DNA of 6,275 nucleotides from Clostridiales bacterium (GTDB lineage Bacteria; Bacillota; Clostridia; Lachnospirales; Lachnospiraceae). Of this stretch, positions 1-5,740 are shown piece after piece (positions within the stretch are counted from its first letter, which is position 1; each line of letters starts with the position of its first letter). Where the stretch lies: contig DYCJ01000022.1 of the NCBI GenBank assembly GCA_019418195.1, forward strand, positions 4,704 to 10,978, written 5' to 3'. The notes below the pieces were generated by a model that was given only the letters and a program-made list of their open reading frames with translations, was not told the origin of the DNA and did not search any database. The translations under genes and the position numbers were made by a program.

Positions 1-179
1 TCCTTGATAAAAACAGAGATCTCATCATCGTGTGTGATGAGATCGGGTGCGGGCTTGTGCCGACAGACGCATTTGAGAGAGAATACAGAGAATCCGTCGG
101 CCGTATCTGTACGCAACTTGTAGAATATGCTGATGAAGTGTACCGTGTGACGTGCGGTACCGGCGGGCGGATCAGATAG
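1..179 (+). CDS. cobU: Adenosylcobinamide kinase / adenosylcobinamide-phosphate guanylyltransferase, C-terminal part (5' truncated by window)
   Basis: This is the last 58 codons of a gene that begins left of the window; the reading frame starts with the codon at position 3 and ends with TAG at 177-179. CobU phosphorylates adenosylcobinamide and then attaches GMP, preparing the nucleotide loop of cobalamin in the cytoplasm. The visible part contains the family's C-terminal signature: a beta strand followed by CDEIGCGLVPTD (enterobacterial CobU has NEVGxGIVPxN here), a charged helix with a GR motif, and the ending ADEVYRVTCGTGGRIR, like the DEVxxVxxGIGxxIK tail of the family. The N-terminal P-loop and the guanylylated histidine lie outside the window and cannot be checked. 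The neighbouring cbiC and precorrin-2 dehydrogenase genes support the assignment to B12 synthesis. Confidence 0.88.
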   Translation, partial: LDKNRDLIIVCDEIGCGLVPTDAFEREYRESVGRICTQLVEYADEVYRVTCGTGGRIR

Positions 180-260
180 TACAGCTCCGGCAGCGGGGCT
201 CATATAGTGTGGAGAAGGCCACGCATTCCAGAGCGCATGGTAAGAGAAAGGAGACCGGAT

Positions 261-932
261 ATGTTGAACAATCTGGAGCAGGTACGTCCTGCTGATATTG
301 AGAAGAGAAGTTTTGAGATTATTACGGAAGAACTGGGAGACAAAGAGCTGATCCCGGGTACAGAACCTATTGTAAAGCGCTGCATCCATACGAGCGCGGA
401 TTTTGACTATGCAGACAATCTTGTATTTTCCGATAATGTGGTGGAGCGGGCGCTAAGGTCGATCCAAAATGGAGCATCTATTGTGACGGACACCCAGATG
501 GCGAAAGCAGGGATCAACAAGAAGCGGCTGGCGCAGTATGGAGGAGAGGTTTACTGTTTTATGTCTGATGAAGACGTTGCACGGATGGCAAAAGAGAACG
601 GCACGACCAGGGCGTCAGCATGTATGGATAAAGCAGCAGCTCTGTACCGGGACGGGAGAAACGGCAGAATGCAGAACGGGGAACAGGAAAGGGGCCTGAT
701 CTTCGCTATAGGAAATGCACCTACCGCACTCGTGCGCCTCTATGAACTGATCAATGAAGGGAAACTCACACCCGAGCTGATCATCGCGGCCCCGGTAGGA
801 TTCGTCAACGTAGTACAGTCGAAAGAATTGATCCTGACGTTGAAAGATATTCCGTATATCGTGGCGAGAGGAAGAAAAGGCGGAAGCAATATCGCGGCGT
901 GCATCTGCAATTCGCTGTTGTATATGCTCTGA
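261..932 (+). CDS. cbiC: Cobalt-precorrin-8 methylmutase (precorrin-8X methylmutase family)
   Basis: The product is 223 aa, the usual size for the CbiC/CobH family. The enzyme moves a methyl group from C-11 to C-12 of the corrin ring, giving (cobalt-)cobyrinic acid. I chose ATG 261 because AAAGGAG at 247-253 sits 7 nt upstream; in-frame GTG 207 and ATG 237 lack such a site. With this start the catalytic histidine of the family falls at residue 43 in KRCIHTSADFDYADNL, the same number as His43 of the well-studied CobH. Other family marks are VTDTQMAKAGI (about residues 75-85), IGNAPTAL, the PVGFVNV segment, and the C-terminal RGRKGGSNIAAC. The gene starts 81 nt after cobU and ends 20 nt before the next gene, so the three are probably cotranscribed. 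CbiC (anaerobic, cobalt-first) rather than CobH is inferred from the presumed anaerobic host; the sequence alone does not separate them. Confidence 0.93.
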   Translation: MLNNLEQVRPADIEKRSFEIITEELGDKELIPGTEPIVKRCIHTSADFDYADNLVFSDNVVERALRSIQNGASIVTDTQMAKAGINKKRLAQYGGEVYCFMSDEDVARMAKENGTTRASACMDKAAALYRDGRNGRMQNGEQERGLIFAIGNAPTALVRLYELINEGKLTPELIIAAPVGFVNVVQSKELILTLKDIPYIVARGRKGGSNIAACICNSLLYML

Positions 933-952
933 ACTTATATGGAGATTTGAAG

Positions 953-1405
953 ATGGACAGACCTTATTTTCCAATGTTTATTGACCTGACTGGTAAGAAT
1001 ATAATGGTGGCCGGCGGCGGAACGATCGCTCTGCGGCGTGTCAGGACGCTGCTTAAGTTCGGAGCGGATATTCATGTAGTCGCACCGGAACTCTGTGAAG
1101 AACTGTCACAGATGGAAAAAGAAGGAAAGATAACGGCAGAGTACAGAGAATACCGCACCGGGGATATCGACGGTGCCCGGATTGTCCTGGCGGCTACGGA
1201 TGACCATGAGGTAAACCGAAGAATATGGGAAGAGTGCCAGGCCTCCGGGATCATAGTAAATGTGGCGGATGATAAAAAACTTTGCGATTTCTATTTTCCG
1301 TCGGTGGTGATGACGGATGACACCGTGATCGGGATCAACTGCGGGGGGATGGATCACGCAAAAGTGAAAGAGACCCGGATAAGAATAGAGAAAGCGCTCA
1401 GATAG
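953..1405 (+). CDS. Precorrin-2 dehydrogenase-like protein (SirC / CysG N-terminal type), short form
   Basis: The product is 150 aa from ATG 953, with GGAG at 941-944 8 nt upstream. The family oxidises precorrin-2 to sirohydrochlorin with NAD+, feeding siroheme and anaerobic cobalamin synthesis. The N-terminus has a Rossmann fold: YFPMFIDLTGKNIMVAGGG, with the dinucleotide-binding GGGTIALRR at about residues 21-29, and VLAATDD at about 78-84. The segment VNVADDKKLCDFYFPS (about 102-117) matches the CysG/Met8p VNVVDDxxxCxFxxPS motif containing the catalytic aspartate. The protein stops soon after an INCGGMDHAKVKETRIRIE segment that corresponds to the SSGGxSPxxAxxLR region. Compared with about 200 aa in SirC and over 270 aa in Met8p, it lacks the C-terminal helical/dimerisation part. 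Its place next to cbiC fits a role as supplier of sirohydrochlorin to the B12 pathway. An earlier in-frame ATG at 899 lies inside cbiC and is not needed. The symbol is left blank because these short clostridial forms have no settled name. Confidence 0.87.
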   Translation: MDRPYFPMFIDLTGKNIMVAGGGTIALRRVRTLLKFGADIHVVAPELCEELSQMEKEGKITAEYREYRTGDIDGARIVLAATDDHEVNRRIWEECQASGIIVNVADDKKLCDFYFPSVVMTDDTVIGINCGGMDHAKVKETRIRIEKALR

Positions 1406-1409
1406 ACGG

Positions 1410-1501
1410 CAGCAGTTCAGCCCGCGCTATTCGCAAAGATGCACTGACGTGCTTACCGCGGCTATGCCGCTTCTTTGCTCATATACTGGCTGAACTGGTG
1501 C
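1410..1501. repeat. Nested inverted repeat with cloverleaf-like folding potential
   Basis: Outer arms of 10 bp pair perfectly: CAGTTCAGCC at 1413-1422 with GGCTGAACTG at 1488-1497. They are followed outward by one mismatch and three more pairs (1409-1411 with 1499-1501). Inside, GCAAAGA (1433-1439) pairs with TCTTTGC (1472-1478) and encloses two further hairpins: GCAC/GTGC (1441-1452, TGAC loop) and GCGGC/GCCGC (1458-1470, TAT loop). The result is a stem, an internal loop and a branched end. No T-run follows the right arm (ATAAATATAAATAA comes next), so a simple intrinsic terminator is unlikely, although it may still mark the end of the B12 transcript. It could be a palindromic intergenic repeat family (REP- or MITE-like) or a small structured RNA. 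The pairing is seen directly; the identity is not known. Confidence 0.7.
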
Positions 1502-1519
1502 ATAAATATAAATAAATGA

Positions 1520-1548
1520 TTGCCAAAACTTTATATTTTGTTTATAAT
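1520..1548 (+). promoter_or_regulatory. Sigma-A type promoter for putP
   Basis: TTGCCA at 1520-1525 (5 of 6 matches to TTGACA) is separated by exactly 17 nt from a perfect TATAAT at 1543-1548, within an AT-rich stretch. Transcription would start near 1554-1556, leaving a leader of about 110 nt before the putP start codon. This is the best promoter match I saw between genes in the window, and it shows that putP is expressed independently of the B12 cluster. Confidence 0.82.
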
Positions 1549-1620
1549 TAGTCCCATATTGTGTCTTGGGATACTTCTGACTCCGCTATGACAATACTAT
1601 TTAAGAGGCACAGAGAAAAA

Positions 1621-1640
1621 GATGCCGGTCTTCCGGTATC
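1621..1640 (+). promoter_or_regulatory. Leader hairpin directly upstream of the putP ribosome binding site
   Basis: GATGCCGG (1621-1628) pairs with CCGGTATC (1633-1640) as eight pairs including one G-U, closed by a TCTT loop. It ends 8 nt before the putP Shine-Dalgarno AAAGGA (1649-1654). The in-frame ATG at 1622 lies inside the left arm, which argues against its use as a start. Whether the hairpin affects translation or mRNA stability cannot be told from the sequence. Confidence 0.5.
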
Positions 1641-1663
1641 GTATACAGAAAGGACAATATGGA

Positions 1664-3226
1664 ATGGGAGATACTTTACAGATCCTGACTGCCATGATCA
1701 TCTATATGGCAGCAGTCATTATTATAGGTGTTACATTTGCAAGAAAAGCAAATGCAAGCTCAGACGCATATTTCCTCGGCGGGAGAAGTCTCGGACCGTG
1801 GGTGACGGCTATGAGTGCGGAGGCGTCCGACATGTCGGGATGGCTTCTCATGGGCCTGCCGGGTGTGGCGTACTGGTGCGGTATTGCAGATGCGGCGTGG
1901 ACGGCCATCGGACTGGCGGCAGGTACATACATCAACTGGCTGATCGTATCCAAGCGCCTGCGCCGTTACAGTGAGAAAGCAGGGAATGCGATCACGCTGC
2001 CGGAATATTTTTCCAATCGTTTCCATGAGAAGAAAAAAGTTATTATGACGATCGCGGCAGTGTTTATCCTGATCTTCTTCACGGTTTATGCGGCAAGCTG
2101 TCTTGTGACCTGTGGCAAGCTATTCTCTACATTGTTTGGTCTGCCATATATTCCGATGATGATCGTGGGGGCGGTGTTCGTACTGATCTATACGATCATC
2201 GGTGGTTTTCTCGCGGAGAGCGCTTCGGACTTTATGCAGGCCATTGTAATGATCGTTGCACTGGGAGTGATCGTGTTTGTAGGAACATATGCGGCAGGCG
2301 GTCTTGGAGCAGTGATCGACAATGTGAAAGATATACCGGGATTCCTTGAATTTTTCGGTATGGCTACGCCTCAGACTGTAGACGGCGTGCAGCAGACGGC
2401 AAACGGAGTGCCGCTGTTCGGGGAGGCAGCTCCCTACGGAATTATTTCTGTCGTATCCATGCTCGCATGGGGGCTGGGATACTTTGGTGTACCGCAGGTA
2501 CTTTTGAGATTCATGGCGATCCGCCACGAAGACGAGCTTACCCGTTCCCGCCGTATTGCTACAGTGTGGGTGCTGATTTCGCTTACCATTGCTGTATTTA
2601 TCGGTGTAATGGGACGAGCCCTCTATCCGACGGTCCTGACGACTTCGGCAGACACGGAGAATGTATTTATCCTTCTGTCTACAAATCTGCTTCCTCCGCT
2701 GATCGCAGGGTTTGTGATGGCCGGAATTCTTGCGGCGACGATCAGTTCTTCTGATTCGTACCTGCTCATTGCAGCGTCCGCGTTTGCAAAGAATATTTAT
2801 CAGGGCCTGTTCCGCAAGAAAGCTTCCGACCGCGAGGTGCTCAATATCTCAAGACTGACACTGCTCCTTATTGCGATCGTAGCTATCATTATTGCACTGG
2901 ATGAGAACAGCGTTATCTTTACAATTGTGAGTTTTGCATGGGCCGGATTCGGCGCTACGTTTGGTCCGCTGATGCTCTTCAGTCTGTTCTGGAAGAGAAC
3001 GACAAGAGCCGGCGCGATCGCCGGAATGCTCGGCGGCGCGGGAATGGTATTTGTCTGGAATCTGCTTGTACGTCCTCTTGGCGGCATCTGGGATATTTAC
3101 GAACTCCTTCCGGCATTTATCTTTTCGAGCATCTGTATCGTAGTGGTATCTCTGTTATCACCGAAGCCGTCAGAGGAGATTGAGAAAGAATTCGAAGAAG
3201 TAAAAGCCATGGGGAGAAAAATCTAA
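1664..3226 (+). CDS. putP: Sodium:proline symporter (SSS family)
   Basis: The product is a 520-aa membrane transporter, close to the 502 aa of E. coli PutP, that takes up L-proline with Na+. I chose ATG 1664 (MGDTLQILTAMII) because AAAGGA at 1649-1654 lies 9 nt upstream; in-frame ATG 1622 would add 14 polar residues and lacks a ribosome binding site. The protein is hydrophobic throughout, consistent with the roughly 13 helices of the LeuT-fold SSS family. The N-terminal part carries FLGGRSLGPWVTAMSAEASD followed by MSGWLLMGLPG, almost the PutP sequence; Asp56 matches the Na+-binding Asp55 of E. coli PutP. WGLGYFGVPQVLLRFMA (about 269-285) is the conserved loop/helix after TM7. AATISSSDS with Ser361-Ser362 lies where PutP has the Na+ ligands Ser340-Thr341, a conservative Thr to Ser change. 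FAWAGFGATFGPLMLFSLFW closely matches the later PutP helices. An insertion of roughly 20 residues near 225-265, relative to E. coli, follows the central helices. The gene has its own promoter; no clear terminator follows. Proline serves as an osmoprotectant and, in many Clostridia, as a Stickland electron acceptor; which applies here is unknown. Confidence 0.94.
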   Translation: MGDTLQILTAMIIYMAAVIIIGVTFARKANASSDAYFLGGRSLGPWVTAMSAEASDMSGWLLMGLPGVAYWCGIADAAWTAIGLAAGTYINWLIVSKRLRRYSEKAGNAITLPEYFSNRFHEKKKVIMTIAAVFILIFFTVYAASCLVTCGKLFSTLFGLPYIPMMIVGAVFVLIYTIIGGFLAESASDFMQAIVMIVALGVIVFVGTYAAGGLGAVIDNVKDIPGFLEFFGMATPQTVDGVQQTANGVPLFGEAAPYGIISVVSMLAWGLGYFGVPQVLLRFMAIRHEDELTRSRRIATVWVLISLTIAVFIGVMGRALYPTVLTTSADTENVFILLSTNLLPPLIAGFVMAGILAATISSSDSYLLIAASAFAKNIYQGLFRKKASDREVLNISRLTLLLIAIVAIIIALDENSVIFTIVSFAWAGFGATFGPLMLFSLFWKRTTRAGAIAGMLGGAGMVFVWNLLVRPLGGIWDIYELLPAFIFSSICIVVVSLLSPKPSEEIEKEFEEVKAMGRKI

Positions 3227-3239
3227 ACAAAATCTAAAC
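3218..3239 (+). repeat. Perfect 11-bp tandem duplication across the putP stop codon
   Basis: AAAATCTAAAC occurs twice without a gap (3218-3228 and 3229-3239). The first copy contains the putP TAA (3224-3226), and the second copy would supply another in-frame-like TAA. It may be a slippage duplication or a pair of direct-repeat protein-binding half-sites; the sequence does not decide. Only two copies exist. Confidence 0.75.
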
Positions 3240-3314
3240 GGCTGCCCCGTGAATATTATCACTCTCTTAATAGAAGAAAGTCTATGATAAAGATAAGAAA
3301 AGAGGGTGATCGAT

Positions 3315-3419
3315 ATGTTGAAAGACTTGTTATTATTCCTGACCATAATTGCAGGCGGAATGTATGGCTTACGGGTAATGCAAGGGCTGGACAGATTTAT
3401 GAAGCACAGCCGGGAATAA
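3315..3419 (+). CDS. Small single-span membrane protein, 34 aa, upstream of the two-component genes
   Basis: ATG 3315 opens a 34-codon reading frame (TAA 3417-3419), preceded by GAGGG at 3302-3306, 8 nt away. The peptide begins MLKDLLLFLTIIAGGMYGLR and continues with a charged, amphipathic tail (about residues 21-34, ending in DRFMKHSRE). This is one transmembrane helix with a short cytoplasmic positive tail, a common shape for bacterial membrane microproteins. It stands 88 bp after putP and 164 bp before the kinase start on the same strand, so it may belong to the kinase transcript. Its size recalls KdpF (about 29 aa), but I see no specific sequence match and no kdpABC nearby. It could also be the intact front end of a longer membrane-anchored protein whose remainder has drifted out of frame (see the next region). 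I do not recognise a named family. Confidence 0.55.
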   Translation: MLKDLLLFLTIIAGGMYGLRVMQGLDRFMKHSRE

Positions 3420-3583
3420 CAGAAAATGAAATTCAGGCACTGCAGGAAGAGGTATATTCCCTGCGGTGCCTGTTATTGTCTCCGGGGATTATGCCCTGCT
3501 TTTACGATCTGGATCATCTTGGCAAATCTGTGGCAAAGTGATAATATCAGATGGAGAAACGGTTTCAAACAGGAGAATAGAAA
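3420..3583 (+). other. Unassigned 164-bp stretch, possible decayed continuation of the small membrane gene
   Basis: No complete gene with a good start is seen here. A different frame from the 34-aa ORF (stop TGA at 3539-3541) stays open through it and would read a leucine-rich amphipathic piece containing ENEIQALQEEVYSLR and then LLLSPGIMPCFYDLDHL. Joined to the 34-aa ORF by one frameshift near 3400-3420 this would make a protein of about 75 residues with one membrane helix. The last bases carry the AGGAG (3571-3575) that serves the kinase start. Reading it as a gene remnant is an inference; plain intergenic sequence is equally possible. Confidence 0.3.
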
Positions 3584-5083
3584 ATGGAAAAGATAAGAGG
3601 ATGGATAAAGAAAGTCATACACAAAGAACGGTTTATCTATCTGGGCCGGACAGCGGCGATCGTACTGGCGGCAAGCCTGGTCAGTTTTTACCTGAACCGC
3701 TCCGGCGTTATGAAAGAAAACATCCTTATGGTCCTGCTGATCGGTGTTCTGCTGACCGGTGCCTTCACAGCCGGATACGAGTACGGTGTGATCGGGGCTG
3801 TAGCGAGCGTACTGATCTTTAACTTTTTTTTTACTGTACCGGTCCATACGTTTGCTATCATGAATCCGAACGATGTAGCGCTGATGATATTCTTTCTGAT
3901 CGTATCGTTCATTTCATCAGGAATGACAGCGCGTTTCCGCAGGCAGGTAGCGATCGCGGAAGAGAATGAAAGGACAGCACGGAGGATGTCGGAGCTGTCG
4001 GAGCGCTTTATCAATGTCACCGGAACCGGACAGATCATCAGGCTGGGGGTGTCATATATAAAAGAAAGTACAGGCTATGAGGCTGCCGTCAGCCTGGACG
4101 AGCGGAGTACAGAAGTGCAGCCTGACACAGCTGGAGCAGTCCTTTTTCCGATCGGAGGTATTACGTGTAAGACGGGGGAGATCATCGTTTTTACAAAAGA
4201 CCGGGGCATCAGCGCTGAACAGGAAATCTTTATACGGGCTGTGGCGGGACAGATGGGGATTGCCCTTGACCGGGAGCGTATCTATGCAAAGCAGGAGAAG
4301 ACAAAGCTTGAGGTGGAGCAGGAGCACCTGAAGAGCAGCATGCTGCGCAGTATATCCCATGACTTCCGGACGCCGCTGACAGGGATTATCGGGGATTGTG
4401 ACCTGATCCTGCAGCGCCATGTGACAGAGACGGGGGAGCAGGATGAACTTGTCAGGGATATACGTGAACAGAGTATGTGGCTGACACGCACCATGGAAAA
4501 TATATTGAGTATGACAAAGATCGAGAGCGGGATTGATTTCATCAACAGAAGAGAAGAAGTGCTGGAGGATCTGGTCTACGAAGCGGAACATCATGTGAGC
4601 GGTCTCAGGGAACACAGGAAATTTCAGGATTCTGTGCCCGAAGAGGTGCTGATCGCCGATGTGGACGCGAGACTGATCGTACAGGTGCTGGTGAACCTTC
4701 TGGACAATGCTGTGAAGAATACAAAGGAAAATGGATCGATCCGTCTGAACGTGTCATATCAGAATGGAAGGGCATACTTCGTTGTTGAAGATAACGGCCA
4801 GGGTATCGCGCCGGGACAGGAAGAAGCCATCTTCGGAGAGTTTGTCGCTCTCTCGGGTAAGGGACCTGACCAGAAACACGGGATGGGACTGGGGCTTGCC
4901 ATATGCAGGGAGGTTGTGAAAGCCCACGGTGGGGAAATCCGGGCAGAGAACCGGCCGGAGGGCGGGGCCAGATTTGTTTTCTGGCTGAATGCCCGCCCGG
5001 CAGTACAGACTGACGAGACAGAAGAATACGGGGGAGCAGACAGGGATGGAAGACAGACATACGATCCTGATTGTCGAGGATGA
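3584..5083 (+). CDS. KdpD-like sensor histidine kinase, short form (DUF4118 membrane domain)
   Basis: The product is 499 aa from ATG 3584, with AGGAG at 3571-3575 8 nt upstream. It is a membrane sensor kinase that would phosphorylate the adjacent response regulator. In order: a basic N-terminal tail (1-17); four membrane helices of the DUF4118/KdpD type (about 18-37, 47-64, 66-84, 97-113) with the family motif FNFFFTVP at 79-86; a GAF-like region (about 135-240); and a coiled linker. The HisKA H-box SISHDFRTPLTG has phospho-acceptor His259, followed by HATPase_c with N-box NLLDN (371-375), DNGQGI (403-408) and G2 box GMGLGLAI (433-440). KdpD of E. coli is about 894 aa. This protein lacks its cytosolic KdpD nucleotide-binding and Usp-like domains, the parts where K+ and, in some Firmicutes, c-di-AMP inputs are placed. 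The C-terminal tail after FWLNAR is polar and overlaps the regulator gene by 38 nt, implying translational coupling. No kdpFABC is present in the window, so the regulated genes are unknown and the symbol is left blank. Confidence 0.93.
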   Translation: MEKIRGWIKKVIHKERFIYLGRTAAIVLAASLVSFYLNRSGVMKENILMVLLIGVLLTGAFTAGYEYGVIGAVASVLIFNFFFTVPVHTFAIMNPNDVALMIFFLIVSFISSGMTARFRRQVAIAEENERTARRMSELSERFINVTGTGQIIRLGVSYIKESTGYEAAVSLDERSTEVQPDTAGAVLFPIGGITCKTGEIIVFTKDRGISAEQEIFIRAVAGQMGIALDRERIYAKQEKTKLEVEQEHLKSSMLRSISHDFRTPLTGIIGDCDLILQRHVTETGEQDELVRDIREQSMWLTRTMENILSMTKIESGIDFINRREEVLEDLVYEAEHHVSGLREHRKFQDSVPEEVLIADVDARLIVQVLVNLLDNAVKNTKENGSIRLNVSYQNGRAYFVVEDNGQGIAPGQEEAIFGEFVALSGKGPDQKHGMGLGLAICREVVKAHGGEIRAENRPEGGARFVFWLNARPAVQTDETEEYGGADRDGRQTYDPDCRG

Positions 5084-5732
5084 CAAATATATTATTCATT
5101 TTATTTCAATGAGTCTGAAAGAGGAGAACTATACTTTCTGGACTGCAAAAACAGTGAAAGAGGCCATAAGCCTGTTCTATGCGAACCGGCCTGACCTGGT
5201 GATCCTTGATCTGGGTCTTCCGGACGGAGACGGGCTGGAAGTAGTCAGAAGTATCCGGGAGATTGCATCTACTCCGATCATCGTGGTATCGGCAAGACAG
5301 GAGGAAACGGAGAAGATACGCCTGCTGGATGAGGGGGCGGACGACTATGTGACAAAACCATTCTATATGGGAGAACTGCTGGCAAGGATACGCGCGGCTC
5401 TGAGGAAGAAAGAAAACCGTGCGGCAGATCAGGAAACGCGCTTTACAGACGGTGATCTTGTTGTGGACTTTGAGAAGCGGCGTGTGGAGGTGGAGGGAAA
5501 AGAAGTCCACCTTACGCCCATTGAGTATAAGATCCTGCTGCTTCTTATCGCCAATCGCGGAAAAGTACTGACCCACCACTATATCTTAAAAGAGGTATGG
5601 GGGTACGCAGCAGGAGTCGAGGCAGGAACACTGAGGGTGTTTATGGCTACGCTTCGCAGGAAAATAGAAAAAGAACCATCCCAGCCCCAGCATATAATTA
5701 CGGAAGTCGGTGTGGGTTATCGGTTCAAATAA
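5046..5732 (+). CDS. KdpE-like response regulator (OmpR/PhoB family)
   Basis: The product is 228 aa. ATG 5046 is chosen because GGGGAG at 5031-5036 lies 9 nt upstream and the receiver domain begins at once (HTILIVEDD); upstream in-frame ATG 4989 lies deep in the kinase gene. The receiver domain (about 5-120) has acidic pocket Asp12-Asp13, phospho-acceptor Asp55 in VILDLGLPDGDG, Ser82 at the switch position (VVSAR), and Lys104 in DDYVTKPF. A winged-helix DNA-binding domain follows (about 132-228), with HLTPIEYKILLLL, the GKVLTHHYILKEVWG recognition region, LRVFMATLRRKIE and the ending TEVGVGYRFK. The closest type known to me is KdpE, consistent with the KdpD-like partner. The start lies inside the kinase gene, so the two are almost certainly translated from one message. 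The DNA sites it binds cannot be deduced; the direct repeat at 3218-3239 and the putP promoter region are only candidates. Confidence 0.94.
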   Translation: MEDRHTILIVEDDKYIIHFISMSLKEENYTFWTAKTVKEAISLFYANRPDLVILDLGLPDGDGLEVVRSIREIASTPIIVVSARQEETEKIRLLDEGADDYVTKPFYMGELLARIRAALRKKENRAADQETRFTDGDLVVDFEKRRVEVEGKEVHLTPIEYKILLLLIANRGKVLTHHYILKEVWGYAAGVEAGTLRVFMATLRRKIEKEPSQPQHIITEVGVGYRFK

Positions 5733-5740
5733 TGATCATG

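Noticed and set aside
207..260. N-terminal extension of cbiC from GTG 207 or ATG 237
   Set aside because: Neither has a good ribosome binding site, whereas ATG 261 has AAAGGAG 7 nt upstream and places the catalytic histidine at residue 43 as in known CobH.
615..974. 119-aa reading frame on the - strand
   Set aside because: It lies antisense to cbiC, has no recognisable family character, and is best explained as a shadow of the real gene.
1413..1497. Tandem hairpins as an intrinsic terminator of the B12 cluster
   Set aside because: There is no T-run after the right arm and the arms are about 65 nt apart; it is reported as an inverted repeat instead.
1561..1974. 137-aa + strand frame overlapping the start of putP
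   Set aside because: It is in another frame of a clear transporter gene, is rich in Cys, Arg and His in no family pattern, and has no ribosome binding site.
3283..3288. TATGAT as a -10 element for the small ORF and kinase genes
   Set aside because: No acceptable -35 hexamer is found 16-18 nt upstream and there is no extended -10 TG, so I do not call a promoter here.
3284..3541. 85-aa frame from ATG 3284
   Set aside because: It lacks a Shine-Dalgarno sequence upstream of its ATG and its first half overlaps the better supported 34-aa membrane ORF in another frame; only its second half is kept as a possible remnant.
4052..4615. 187-aa frame on the - strand
   Set aside because: It is antisense to the kinase gene, which has clear GAF-like and HisKA sequence in this interval.
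5106..5579. 157-aa frame on the - strand
   Set aside because: It is antisense to the response regulator and has no family character.
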